Positions 46,068-57,725 of a stretch of 64,000 bases of DNA are shown in pieces (the stretch's first letter is position 1; each line of letters opens with the position of its first letter). The notes beneath the pieces were generated by a model. It saw only the letters and a program-made list of their open reading frames with translations. It was not told where the DNA came from and ran no database searches. Position numbers and translations under genes: made by a program. Source of the DNA: Phytophthora quininea (taxonomy: Eukaryota > Oomycota > Peronosporomycetes > Peronosporales > Peronosporaceae); NCBI GenBank assembly GCA_011947345.1, contig JAAVTG010001003.1:1364001-1428000 (forward strand), read 5' to 3'.

Positions 46068-48238
46068 TCACTTCTCCAACGGACGAACGTAGGCCACTTC
46101 GCCCGTCTTGGAGACGATGAGTCCGCACTGACGCGTTCGCTGAGGCTTGTCCTCGAGCCCAAGACTTGCCCAGATACGGCGGTTCCCCAGAGCCGCCAGC
46201 TGAGCACGCTTGGCTGCAATCGTCTCTTTATCAAAGTTCTCGAGAGGTGCGTAGATACTGCCGATATGGAGGTTGTCTAGTAGCACAAACATGATACGCA
46301 CAACATTAGAGATATGCCTCTCCAACTTCAGTGTCAGAGGTGACCAGAAACAGCACGTACTGTTGTCGGTCAGCTCGCCGGCTTCTTCTTCCATGCCAGT
46401 GTTGGCATCCGCCTTCAGACCAGCGTCACGTTCGAAAGAGGTCTTGCGCCGTAAGGACGGCGACTTGTCTGGAGCATCTGCAGTCGAACCACCAGGGGAT
46501 TCAGGAGATGGCGGTGCATCGAAGTCATTCCTCCTGTAGGCAGGTCGTTGGCCTGTACATCAGCAAAAAAATAACAAAACAGTGAAACCCAGAGCAATAA
46601 ATGAATAGCACAGCGTTGATACCGTAGGTGTTTTTCGTTGGTGTACACGAGCACGTTGAATTGCAGGCACAGTGTGAAAAATGGCAGAATCGTCCGCGTT
46701 GGCAGACGCCCTTGTTCTGGAAATCGTAGCACACGCCTGTGCCTGGGCCTGGGTTGCCTGGGCCGCGCTTTTTCTTGTTTGGAGGAACGTACTCCTAGAC
46801 ATCGAATACAATGGTCGTATGTCAGCACGGTCAAACAGCTCTTGAAACATAGGATGTGTCTTACATCAGACGCCGACGGGTTTTCGTGGCGATTCTTTTG
46901 CTGAGAAGACATGCTCGGCTTCTTTGACGGATCGTCGGGGAAGAAGCGCTCGATTTCTTCCAGCTTGATATCTTCACTGATAGCCTTCTCCACCATCACA
47001 AGGAAGTTGCGCTCAAGGGGCATTCCACGGTCGGGGCGACAGCGCACAAACTTCCAGCCGCCTTGACATTGAAAAAGAAGTTAGCCCCTGGCAGTGCTTG
47101 CAGTTCACGATAGACTTTCTTACCCTTCCGCCACCCGACACCTCTGTCGGTCGCGTTGAACTCGGCGCTGCCAACATCCCACGTGCTCTTGTCGTGAGAA
47201 GGAATATACGTGAGCCATTCCGGGTCATACACGCACTCCACAATGCGCGACGATGCCTTCTTGTCCTGTCGGAAGCTGTCAAAGTCTTCTGCATATTGTT
47301 ACATCACCGTTAGTACAATTCATCGTACAAGCCCCACGAGGAGTTTTTTTCTTACCAGACGAGAACGTAATCCAGTCATGGAACACCTGCGTCCTTTTAT
47401 CGTGAATAACCAGCTTGAATCCCGGTTTGGGCGGCCTTCCTCTCCACTCCACACCAAGCTGGAAATCCGCAAACAGTTTCGACGTCGGTGTCCAATGGAA
47501 CAGCCCTTTCGAATACCCCGGGGTGTACGGCAGCAAGACCGGCGTAAACACCAGGCCAGCATTCTGTCGAGTCTGCGAGACTCTGGGCAAGATACTGCGA
47601 ATCACATGCCCCACTCGGTTGATAGGGTACATGGATTGCAGCACCAACTGGAACATATCCGGCGGTTGTCCCTTGGGCGGCGGGAGCTGCTTGCGCGGCC
47701 CCACCACGTCGTTCTGGATGAGCTTGAGACGGTCCTGCAGCTTGGACGTCATCACGGGACTGCCGTTGAGTGCCAAGATGTCGTAGAGCAGCAGAGTTAG
47801 CACCGACTTGGCGCCATCTTTGTCGCACACCATGAGCCCGTCCAGGATGGTCCACTGGTGCGGCACGATGGTGTTGCGATCGACTCCTGGCTGCAGGCGG
47901 TCGGGCCGCACGGGGCAGAAGAGCGCCACCTCGCGGATGTCGTAGCTCTGCGAGATGAGGTAGCAGCGGCCCTGCATCAGCAGCACCAGGTAGCGCACGC
48001 CCACCGACTTCTCGCACACAAAGTACGGGTGCTCGCCCACTTGGTGCTCATTGCCGCGCAACATGGTCTGGCCCACATTGAGTGGGGCGCGGTCCACGTC
48101 GTTCCAGCCCACGATCTGGTTGATTTGTCGCTGCAGCTGCTTCTTGGTGTTGATGTGCACAGGCTGCCCAAGGTCTACGGGCACGCCGGCGATCGTCTGC
48201 GAGCCTGCAGGACCCGGAGGCGCTGGTCCAGATGCCAT
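46068..48238 (-). CDS. mRNA guanylyltransferase-fold protein with degenerate active site and CCCH finger
   Basis: The N-terminal half aligns by motif order with mRNA capping guanylyltransferases. Motif I reads EKSVGVRY (K77; consensus K-x-D-G-x-R), motif III ILDGLMV (consensus L-D-G-E), motif IIIa LLLYDILALNG, motif IV NAGLVFTP (consensus D-G-L-I-F) and motif V GLFHWTP (consensus L-K-W-K-P). So the motif I lysine is kept, but the motif I Asp, motif III Glu, motif IV Asp and both motif V lysines are replaced. Past the OB-like part (YDPEWLTYIPSHDKSTWDVG; GGWKFVRCRPDR) there is a CCCH finger, CYDFQNKGVCQRGRFCHFSH, then a charged tail ending VRPLEK. No triphosphatase domain is present. Likely nuclear RNA binding; capping activity is doubtful. 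Confidence 0.8.
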
Positions 48239-48317
48239 CGCCAGTTCGATTGTAGTGTGTAATAATAGTGCCCATCAAGAGAGATGGCTGCAGTTGCTTC
48301 AAGTTGGGGTTTCGAGC

Positions 48318-50362
48318 ATGACTTCTAGGCCCAAGAGCGCTGGGGCTGGGGCCAAGAAGCCCATTGTGAGAGACGTCACCCCTTGCCCTCCCAGTTCGAG
48401 AGGAGCTGGACCGCATTCGCACCGAGGGAGATCTGACGCTGATCAAAGTGCAGACTGAGAAGCAGAAGCTGAAGGAGATTGAGGCCAAACTGGCGGAGGC
48501 CCAGAAGCTGCTGAAGGAGAGGAAGAAACCCAAGCAAAGCGACAAGGACACATCGAACTCTGAAGTCGTGAGTAATGCACAGGTATCGTTGGCTTTTGGT
48601 GGCACTATAGACGCTGGGAAGCAGCTCCCGTCGAAATCGCAGTCAGCCAAAGACGCTGAGCGAGTTGAAGCTAAGAAAGAGTCCACGAGAACAGTAAACG
48701 CTGAAAAGTTATTGCAGACGGAAGAACGGTTAAAAATTGCGGTCGCAGAACGCTCTGTGGAGCTGCAAAAGCTGCGGCAGGATATCGATGAACTGCGAAG
48801 GAAGAGGCTAAACGCACTGGCAAGCGAGAAAGAGGTGATGAAGGACATTCTAGAAGCTGAAGAGGATGCCAAAAAGTTCCAGGCGGAAACTACGCAGCTG
48901 AAACATCAAACAGTTGACTTAAAGAACGAGATCGCTGCACTGGAAGTAGAATTCGACATGGAGAAGCAGGCTTTTCGATCGGAGCGGCAGAAGCTGTTAA
49001 TGGAGCTGGAAGAAGCCACGAAGTCCGACAAGCAAGACCCGGAGGAGCCAGCTCCCGTCAGCCACGTAAGATTTACATTTTTTGTTTATTGGTGCGGAGA
49101 TTATCTAACAAACTACACTATGATGCTATTAGAAATACAGCGTGTTCCATAACATGGCTCGGCGCAAGAAGAATCCACGGTATGTCGTTTAATGGTGTCT
49201 GTTTCCTGAATACGTCTAAACAAAATACTATATCGCTAGATTGTCTAAGTGGAAAAAGGTTACGATGGATCAGAAGATCGTCTCCTTTGAACAGAAAAAG
49301 CGAATGCTGGATCGAATCATCGAGGAGACGAACGTCAAGAACATGAGCGAGTTTATCGAGAAGTACATCGTCCAAGAGCGGATAAAAGCGGAAGTGTTTG
49401 CAAAAATTGAAGCGCAAACTGCCTCTAGTACGGCTATTCGTTCTGTTTTATACAGATTTGTTTACTAACAGAGTGCCATTGCAGATGATTCGTTGAAAGG
49501 GATTATTGGTCAACTTGCAGAAGATATCGCTCGGCTCAGCGGGGTCAGCGACAGCGACTCCCTTAACATTGACGATTCCGAGAAGCCTTCAGGTACACAT
49601 TGACTATTAACTGTAAAACTAGGTTGCTGAATATCAGGTTTTATCTTCCTCAGTCGAGCTACAGCAGCTCTTCGATGCCGACGACGCCAAGATCAAGCGA
49701 TGGGCGAAAGACGCAGACATTTTCGCCGACGCGTGAGGACTCTAAGCTTTGCAACAGGCTTTTTATCTTCTGACTTTTTGTTTTCGTTGTATAGGGTGAA
49801 ACTACTACGAGAGCCCATTTACGACCTCCACAAAGTGTTCTTCCCGGGTGGGACAAACGAAGACGCTCTTGATGACGCGGTATGGCATTTTCACCACTTC
49901 CCTTCGTCTCGTTAACCATAGTTTCGCTTTGCAATTCAGATCCCAAGAGAGCTGGGGATGCTCCGTCGGATTGGGGCCATCGAAGAGCGAGTCATGCAGT
50001 TCATCATGGCCAAGATATTGGAGGAAACTGGGTCGGCTTCAACCCTCAACAACAGCGACACGTTGCGGCGTCTGCGGCAATACCAAGGAAGAAGAGAGCA
50101 GATCGATCCTGTGGTTCTGTCGGCGTCCAAGCTCGATGGTGTCGAATTGCCGTCGACTCTCAAAGGTGACAGCAGTCCACGGAAGGAGGCCAAAGGCTTC
50201 GACGACGACGACGACGATGACGATTTCGTCAGGGATGTGACTGTCTTGCACTCCGACGCCATTCGCCAGAAATTCAACAAAATAAGGACCGAAAACAACG
50301 CACAAACTACTGGGTCCGTCTCTGGTGGGTCTCCTAGGAAGAACGCTGTCATCACCATGTGA
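48318..50362 (+). CDS. Outer-dynein-arm docking-like coiled-coil protein
   Basis: A long coiled coil (EKQKLKEIEAKLAEAQKLL, LQKLRQDIDELRRKRL, KNEIAALEVEFDMEKQAF), interrupted by a small exon (NMARRKKNPR), then SFEQKKRMLDRIIEETNVKNMSEFIEKY followed by VFAKIEAQT. This last part parallels the ODA1/CCDC63/CCDC114 family, where F..I.E.TG..D...L...FI..E precedes FxLFxYVNELN. Exon pieces continue through KLLREPIYDLHKVFFPGG and RRIGAIEERVMQFIMAKI to a C-terminus with an eight-Asp run and SPRKNAVITM. At least six introns. A one-base frame change sits near 48,385. A flagellar role would suit zoospore-forming oomycetes; the assignment is moderate. The 79-base divergent promoter is shared with the capping-like gene. 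Confidence 0.6.
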
Positions 50363-50381
50363 AAAAAGCAACTTGAAGCTA

Positions 50382-50391
50382 ATGTAGCCAT
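50382..50391. promoter_or_regulatory. ATGTAGCCAT upstream of the SIM-containing gene
   Basis: Exact decamer 52-61 bases before the ATG at 50443. It is followed by pyrimidine-rich CATTTC/CATTTC repeats (50,402-50,436) that resemble oomycete initiator sequences. Confidence 0.45.
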
Positions 50392-50442
50392 CTTGCATTG
50401 ACCCATTTCACCAATTACCGTCATTACCCATTTCTCCTTAAA

Positions 50443-52112
50443 ATGACGGTCGACGTCAAGCCCGAGACTGCTGCGGCGGAGGCGGTGGTTCTCATCTCGG
50501 ACGGTGCGTACGGGATCTCTTTAGGCGCGTCGTGTCCGTAGTACACGTAGCTATTATCTGACCCTTCACTTGTGCTATATACTAAATGTGTGCCTTGCTA
50601 CCTCTCTTCAAAGCAGACGAACAGGATAGAACAAGAACTCGGACGTCTTCTCGCCCTCGTAGAGCAGTCTCCAGCCGCCTGAGCAGCATACTAAGCGAAA
50701 GTGATAGCGACAGTGATGTCAAGCTGGAGGAGGCGCTGAACGAGCTGTATTCCGACGCCAAGGACAAGAAGAAGAAGAAGCCCACAGCCAAGACCTTAGC
50801 CAAGACGCCTCCCAGACCTCCCAAGAGGACCAGTTCTCGCATTACAGACTACTTCTCCACCCCAGAGAAGACCCCAGAGCGCGCTCCTAAACGGCGAGCT
50901 AGTGCTGAGGCTGCTTTTGCGGCACAGACCCGCCACAGACCAAGAAAGATGCTCTAAAGCCCTACACACCGTCGTCAACGATCAAATCGTCCATGAACGC
51001 CTCTCTAGTGTTCGATATGGTGACGTCGCTGAGTACCAATGACCCTGGCGTAGCTATCGCCACTCTGCGTAGTATTGTGGTGCTCGGGAAAGAGTACCCA
51101 TCGGATCTGCTGTACGCAGAACTCATTGAGCGCATCCAGAGCCACGAAGCGACCGCGTACAGCGACGCAGTGGCGATCTACGCTGCACTGGTGTTTGTGT
51201 TTGATAAAGCAGCGTCCTGTAGCTGTGACTTGACCTTCCCGAATCAATGGGAACCGCTGGCTACTGCGCTGCAGGAGGTCAGCGGCAATGGATCCGTGGG
51301 AGATGACGGCAAACCGAAGCTGGATGAGAGATGGCGTCGCCATTTGCTGGTAATGCAGTTCTACATTTACTGCTTCCAGCAGGATCTACATACCTGTCGC
51401 CACAACTACGCGCGCTTGGAAGGCAGGTCGTGGATTTCACGCACGCGAATTTTTCGCTGCTGCAGAGCGACAATATTCCGGTCTCGGCAAAGGCTCGTGT
51501 TAAGACACGCACGATCACCAAGGTGAGGAATAACGCACTCATTTTCCAAGCTATTACATGGGTGCTGCAGCTGTGGCGACGCGTGTACGACAGTGAGAAG
51601 AAGACAAAGAAGAAAGCTGCCAACGCCAGTCTCTTCGTTCAGCAGGAAGGCGAGCAGGCGTGTCTGTCTGCCGTGCGCTTGATCGAAATGATGTATCTAT
51701 GCACCGATCAACAAGTGAATGCGCTGCAGCGTATGCAAGCTGGCCTCGCCGAGCTGACGGAGCCAACTCGTGTCAAGTTTTCGCAATCGCTTCAGTCTCC
51801 AGCTCTGAGGACGCAACTGGCAACAACGATGATCGGATTATCAAACCATTCGCGGAGTAAAGAGACCGAATGGTACGAATGCAACGCGTTGGGACGGGTC
51901 TTCCAAGGGATGAATCCAGGTACGGAGTGCTTGCCTCGTTGTTAGGGATAAAACGCTGACAAAATTGCTTTTATATTGTAGATTCGTCGGGTGACGTCGC
52001 ACACACCGACGGCTACTCTTGGTCTCATTTAGATCGCTTTACCAACATGAAGCCAAGCAACAGCCTTAACAAACTGCTCCAGGAGATTTCTAGTATGCAA
52101 CAGCACCGCTAG
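50443..52112 (+). CDS. SUMO-binding, PIP-like helical protein (unknown family)
   Basis: The first exon and start of the second read AAAEAVVLISDDEQDR, a SUMO-interacting motif (V-V-L-I followed by acidic residues). Then come SDSDSDVKLEEALNELYSD and a lysine run, then RTSSRITDYFSTPEKTP, a PCNA-binding-like motif (S-x-I-T-D-Y-F, cf. p21 and PARG PIP boxes) lacking the leading Gln. The rest is an all-helical domain (FDMVTSLS, IATLRSIVVLGKEYPSDLLY, HLLVMQFYIYCF, ALIFQAITWVLQLW, SAVRLIEMMYLC), ending LQEISSMQQHR. Frame changes near 50,930 and 51,423; introns near 50,500-50,616 and 51,919-51,981. SIM plus helical domain recalls SIMC1/SLF2-type SMC5/6 adaptors, but that is only an analogy. Confidence 0.6.
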
Positions 52113-52479
52113 ACTTTGGCTGTCCATGCTAACAAGTCTTAGATTTCTTTGCACGAAGCCTCTTTGTTTTTTCATCGCTGTCAGCCTTGCTGTTACATTG
52201 TCAGGTTCCTTCACTGTTGGGAGTGCCGCCGAAAGCTACCGACGTCACGAAAGCGGCGTCATCCGTGTACACCGACACAACACTCAAGCTACAGCAATCG
52301 AGTTAGATCAACAGACGGCTGTAAGATCACACGACGCATACCTGTCAGAGACAGCCAAGTGCACTCCAGTTTCGAGAGAGAAGTCGCCGCTTGTTTTGTA
52401 CGGCGCGGATTGAGTTGAGGCTGGCTTGGTTGCTGTCGGCTGCGATAGATACAAAGTTAGTCCGATATTTTCCAGCCAG

Positions 52480-54335
52480 CGGACATTAAACGTACAGCGT
52501 GAGGTTTTGCAGTCCATTCGCCGTCGCATTGAGCTCTGCTGTTGCCAATCTAAAGGCAAGAAACATGTTAAGAACGAATTCTCTCATCTCTATTGGCTCA
52601 AACGTACCCGCCGATCCCAAACACCGCGCATTTGTTGCCTCTGCGTCGAATCTCTCCGACTGCAGCGAGAGGCGACTGAAGCGTGGCATAGCTAGCAATA
52701 CGAAGGCAATTATTCATCCCATTCCCGTCGACAGATCAACAAAACCTACCATGCCGTTTGGCGAGGCATGCGCGTGTCCACAAACGCGATTTGACCTTGC
52801 TCAAACCCGAGGGCGACAATGAAGTCGCTCATGTATTGATGCGTGAACAGACCACCCATCGAGTCCAAGCGCTGGCAAAATCACACAGGTTAGCGATAAG
52901 AGGTCATTGATAGGTATGGAATCACAGCGGACCCACCAAAAATGTCGAAAGTGAGACTTGCAGTTGAGCCGCTTGAGCTCGAAAATCCGCCACTTGAAAG
53001 TCGCCGCCGTCGGTTGTCCAACTCAAGTGCGCTTCGTTCGGTGACCAGCGCACGCTGCTTACCACATCATGTGCATCGAACTTCCCCACGACGGTCGAGT
53101 TCTGGCCTCCTTGAAGTCTCAAGTCACTGAGCACCACCGTTTGGTCGAAGCCTGCGATGACAGAGGCAAAAAAATATGAAAACAAGTATCATTTTAACGA
53201 CTTCAACAACAACACTTACCACCTGACAGCACGTACGAACTCATATTACGTGACACTGCAAGCTCACGAATTGTGTCCGAGTGAACAGAGTTAATCGGCT
53301 CTATATCATGCAAAACGCAGTTGGTAGGTGGTCAAATCAGTAAGGCTTTGTGCGAACACCATACCTTCCAGTCTACATGGTCCATTGGTGGATGGATCGC
53401 CGAGCTGGATGAGCTGGATCTCTTTGCCAACCGCGACGATGGCGGTCTGCGTGTTCATCCAGTGCATATCACGGACCTCCTGCACAAAACAATCGACAAT
53501 AAAAGTTGCTCATCAAGCCGAAGAGCAAGAAAGCGCGACGTACGTCATCCACTAAGATGTGCGAAGACGAGTGAGCCTCACTCGATCGGAGGAAATTGGT
53601 CACGAAAATTCGATTTTTGACGGTCGTCGTGGTCGTAGCATCGACTGGGATCTCGGTTCCTACCAGCAGAATCCCATCTTCGCGAACAATCGGTTTGGAC
53701 AATGCTGGCAGAAGTAAAAACTAAGAGAATACTACGAAAATCCCTACGATCAAAAGGACTTACGGAATGGCGTGCCGTCGGGCTGCTGGTCGAGCGAAAC
53801 GAAGTAGTTCGGCCCCATATATCCAGAGTAAGGTGGCTGGTTCAGAAGTGGCGGCAATCCAGCAGTGCCTATGAGGCCAGAAGGCTGAAGACTGCAAATG
53901 TAACAACAGGTACTAGAGTTAGTAAAAGAAAGCAATCCATCCTTCAAGGCACAACAATACATACTCTTCGTAGGGAGACTGGACGTTCGCAGATGGAAGA
54001 GGCCAGCTGGCCGACGCCGTTGACGGAGTGGTCGGAGTCCTCGGAGACTGCGCCGAAAACCCTGGCAACGGACTGGGCAAGCCTGAGTAAAACTGCTGCT
54101 CGTTAAACCCTTCCAGCTTTATGTGCGAGTCGTCCAGTATATTATCCCAAAGCGCAGCCTCGTAGTTGCTGTGAACTCCGTCGTCTCCAGGAGGGATACT
54201 GTGCGACGCGGGCTCCTGGCTTTCCTCTGCTTTTGGGGCCTTCGACTCGTCCATCGCTTCGTCCGCCCTGTCCGGCGGTGGTGGCGTTCTCGGCGGTGCC
54301 TTGTCAGACGACGAGGTAGACGAGGAAGAGGACAT
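52480..54335 (-). CDS. WD40-repeat protein
   Basis: Starts [16 protein letters not shown] (ATG 54333-54335) with a disordered Ser/Pro/acidic N-terminus. Exons then give GLPPLLNQPPYSGYMGPNYF, PIVREDGILLVGTEIPVD, VRDMHWMNTQTAIVAVGKEIQLI, INSVHSDTIRELAVSRN, FDQTVVLSDLRLQGGQNS, FDAHDVVSSVRWSPNEAHLSW, and LDSMGGLFTHQYMSDFIVALGFEQGQIAFVDTR. The H-D-x-V-x-S-V-x-W pattern and D-x-R endings mark WD40 blades. About eight short introns. The C-terminal end is not resolved: the last recognisable blade lies near 52,760 and the stop may be anywhere from about 52,350 to 52,490. Orthology not determined. Confidence 0.65.
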
Positions 54336-54824
54336 CAACCGCAACAGGAACACCAAGTACCGAGCAACTTTCGGAATGAAAGCAGCGCGCCCGGTTCGAC
54401 CGCTGCGCGAGTCTGCTCGCCAGCAAGTAACAGAGTCTGTCTCGAAGTCCAACCGAGCGAGAAAGTGCGTCGATATGAAACAAGGCGAAAAGATCTGGCT
54501 TGCCCGATGGATGTGTCGATCGCTTGTTCTTACTACGCGTCGAGTGAAAGCGCCCGACTCGATCTCCATGCGATGCAATCAATCTATGAGATCCAATCCA
54601 TCGGTCTTCAGGATTTCCATAGCAAAACTTTTTGAAGTTTTGTGACTTGCGCGTTTATCTGCATGAATTCGTAACATGTAGCAATATCATTACACGCTTA
54701 GTCCTCAAACGTCCCCTACAAACCAAACAAAACGTCCACACAAAGTCACTACATTTTCATAAGGCATAAAACCTGTCATACAGCTATACTTTTTTGCCGG
54801 AAGTGTACCATAAGTTTGCACCAG
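54336..54824. other. Divergent promoter region
   Basis: The 489 bases between the WD40 gene (-) and the EEPD1-like gene (+). The first part stays open in frame with the WD40 start, but no conserved coding pattern is seen. No RNA gene recognised. Confidence 0.4.
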
Positions 54825-56247
54825 ATGGACCTGAACACTGCGTCGCCTCGCGAGCTGCAGCGTCTCCCGGGCGTGGGGCCCGTCACCGCTCGCCTCATCA
54901 TCGAGTCTCGACCGTTTACGGCCATCCAGGAGCTTCTGCGCATCAAGGGCATCGGCCCCGTCAAATACACGGCCATCACCCGCCAAAACTTAGTTTACGT
55001 GGTGGGGGTCCGTCAAATCCGTCAATGGGCGATCCCAAAGCTAAAACCAATACTAAAGTCGATCTAAATGCTGCATCAAGTCGACAATTGCAGCAGCTCA
55101 AGGGTGTGGGGCCCAAGATGGCCCAACGCATCGTGGAGGCCCGACCGTTCCGTCGTAAAGAAGACCTACTGGCAGTCAAAGGCATCGGAGCAAAGTCGTT
55201 CGTCAAGATGCAAGTAGACGTCAAAGTCAGTGCAGTCCGCAAAGTGTCAGATCCCTTGACAGACGAAGAGAGCGGAGAAGAAGAAGATTTTGAAGACGAC
55301 GACAACTTTCACATTTGTCGAGAAGTTGAGCAAAACGTTCGGGAAATTATCTTCCCGACAAAAACTAAGGGTCCAGCTCTATTGGTGGCGTCGTGGAATA
55401 TCCGCAACATCTCACGAAGGAAGGAGGCGGCGCTGTTAGAGAGGATTGCTGAAGTTCTGGATGAATTCGACCTCGTTACACTCCAAGAAGTGCGAGACCT
55501 ACTGGTGCTGAAAAACTCAAGACGTTGCTGCCTGGGTGGGATTACACAGTGTCAGAGCCGGTTGGACGCAAGACGCCGCGATCGAACAAACGGGCAGAGC
55601 ATTTCGCCTTCTTCTTCCGACGAAATGTCGTCCGTTTAGTGGACAAGTGCTCATTGATCCAAGACACGGACAAAGTTTTTACTCGGGCGCCGTGCGTCGC
55701 CACGTTCCAAGCCGTGCAAGAGTCTACGTTTCCAGGATTAGAGCTTACGTTGATGAACGTGCACGTCACGTTTGGGGACAAGGAGACTCGACATGCTGAG
55801 ATTGTAGCGATCAACAGGACGGCACAAGAACTGAGTGGATGTCTTCCCACTGGGAGAAAAGTAGTTGTATTGGGAGACTTTAACTTGTCGCCACAGGACG
55901 TGTTGGGGAGTCTTGGCTCGCACAGGATGGCTCTGATCCGTTCACCCGTATCCACAACAGTTTTCAACAAGCTCTACGACAACATCTGGCTCAATCCGGC
56001 AGACTTCATCAACTGCATCGGAACCAGAGTCGACAAAGAGAACGGTTATCTCGTGGACAGCGGTGTGCTCCGCATTGACTGGCGCTACTATCCTCTTTCA
56101 AAGAGCGATCGTCGCTTGAGGGAGAGCCCGCGTGATCCCATCCTCCCGCGACTGCAGACGTACATGGCTCGCGTTCAATGCGGCTATGAACTATCTGACC
56201 ATTGCCCCGTTTGGGTGGCGCTTGCAGGCAAGCGACACATCCCATGA
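54825..56247 (+). CDS. EEPD1-like protein: two HhH domains plus EEP nuclease domain
   Basis: Two ComEA-type helix-hairpin-helix domains: MDLNTASPRELQRLPGVGP with ELLRIKGIGPVKY, then VDLNAASSRQLQQLKGVGP with DLLAVKGIGAKSF. An acidic linker leads to an endonuclease/exonuclease/phosphatase domain with VASWNIRNIS, LVTLQEVRD, NVHVTFGDKE, VVLGDFNLSP and a final LSDHCPVWVAL, the catalytic Asn, Glu, Asp-x-Asn and Asp-His. This architecture is that of animal EEPD1, which cleaves stressed replication forks. Frame changes at a G5 run (55014-55018) and an A5 run (55511-55515) join cleanly. Intronless as far as can be seen. A DNA-repair role is inferred from architecture. Confidence 0.85.
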
Positions 56248-56339
56248 TGACAATTTCTAGTTTGTTGATAACGAAATACATACGTACGAGGTTCATAAAG
56301 AATTGCTAAGCTCTACGACATGGACAGCCAACTCCCCAT

Positions 56340-57564
56340 CTAATTTGCAATGGAAGAGCTCTTCTCTCGGGTCGGGTACTCCCCTGCAGCGATCTCAGAG
56401 CGCATCGTGATAGCCGTGTCCGACTTGATGACTTGGGTCATGCAAAATGGGCAGACGTGCACCTTGGTCCAGTAGAGTTTGTTGTCGGGCCCAATGTCAG
56501 CGATCTTGTGGGACACCCGGCACGACTTGCACACGAACTCCCCGCAAAGCATGCAGCTGTAGCCCTTGCGGACCATCGGCACCTTCTGGCACACTTTGCA
56601 CTCGTTGGAGCTCGAGCTGTTCATCAAGCTCGACTCGGTTCCCTTTTCCTCCGTTCATGTAGAGCCCACCGCAGTTTCCGCATATGGGCTGCGAAAAGAT
56701 GTTGATACACGACTTGGACATGGAGACCAGCACCATGTGCGTGAAGAGAGCTCGAGCACGCTCAAACGGAATGGCGAACACGGCCCGACCGTGGATCTGC
56801 ACCGTGTCCTTGTCGACCTGTCGGAAGAACAAAATGCCGGCCACTTGCCCTCTCGAGTGGGTCGTGAGTGGAGGTGTCAGGTGTGGGAAGTCGATCGAGT
56901 GCAGGAGCTGGTAGCTCACGCGGTCTCCGTTGCTCAATTGGGTGAAGCCCGTGGCCTCGAGGTAGATGTGGTCGTAGCTCTTGAGGAACGTCCGCATGAC
57001 CGGCGGGTTCTCAGTCACCCGCCACCGGATCGTGAGCGACGTGAACGGCTCGTCGTCCGTCACGTTGTCGATGACCGCGAGCACATTGCACTCCTCGATC
57101 TTGTCGTCCACGTAGGCCGACTTGGTACGGAACACGTCCGTGGTGGGGCTCATGGCCCCGTAGACGCCATCCTCCAGCGTGCCGTCCCGGAATCCGACGG
57201 ACCGGATGTCAGCCACGTCCAGCGACGACAACTCCTCGCTCTTGGTACTGCTCATGCTCGCGCTCGTGTCGGACGTGTCGCGACGGAACCGCTTGGTGGC
57301 GCCGAAACCACGTAGTCCGTACTTCTCGCGTCGACGTAGGAACGTCTCGACTTGCTCGTCACGTCGGACGAACTCCCAGTCGTGCTCCGGCAGCACGCCG
57401 TTGTTCTCGAAGAGGAACTCCACGAACTCCTCGACGTTTACCGCGACCAAGTCTTGCGCGAGTTGGCGCAGGAGCTGCTTCTCCTTGTTGGTCAGCTCCA
57501 TCGGCGGGTACGGACTCGTGTTGGGCTCGCGGGCCGACTTGTTGCGGAATTCCTTGAACTCCAT
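56340..57564 (-). CDS. START-like and FYVE-finger protein
   Basis: An N-terminal helical part (LTNKEKQLLRQLAQDLV, EFVEFLFENNGVLPEHDWEFV) is followed by a START-like lipid-binding region (DVFRTKSAYVDDKIEECNVLAVI, LKSYDHIYLEATGF, GDRVSYQLLHSIDFPHL, HSRGQVAGILFFRQV). The C-terminal zinc finger has CKVCQK, CMLCGEFVCKSC and HVCPFC pairs, close to the FYVE spacing but without an obvious RKHHCR core. This domain pair is greatly expanded in oomycetes; FYVE fingers usually bind PI3P on endosomes. A one-base frame change at 56,630-56,660 lies just before the finger. The ATG at 57564 (MEFKEFRNK) is chosen because the longer frame opens with GTG. Confidence 0.8.
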
Positions 57565-57725
57565 GGCGACGTTGCTTTGGGTGGCAGGGTCTGTCACGAG
57601 CTTTCGACGGTGAATGGCCAAGTGAGACCGTCGCCGCACAGGACCTTACCTACGGCTGCGGTCGGCATAGGAGCGACCACCCTCCAGCTTTTCTGCGCCG
57701 AACAAATGACCATGCGGTCCGGCTT

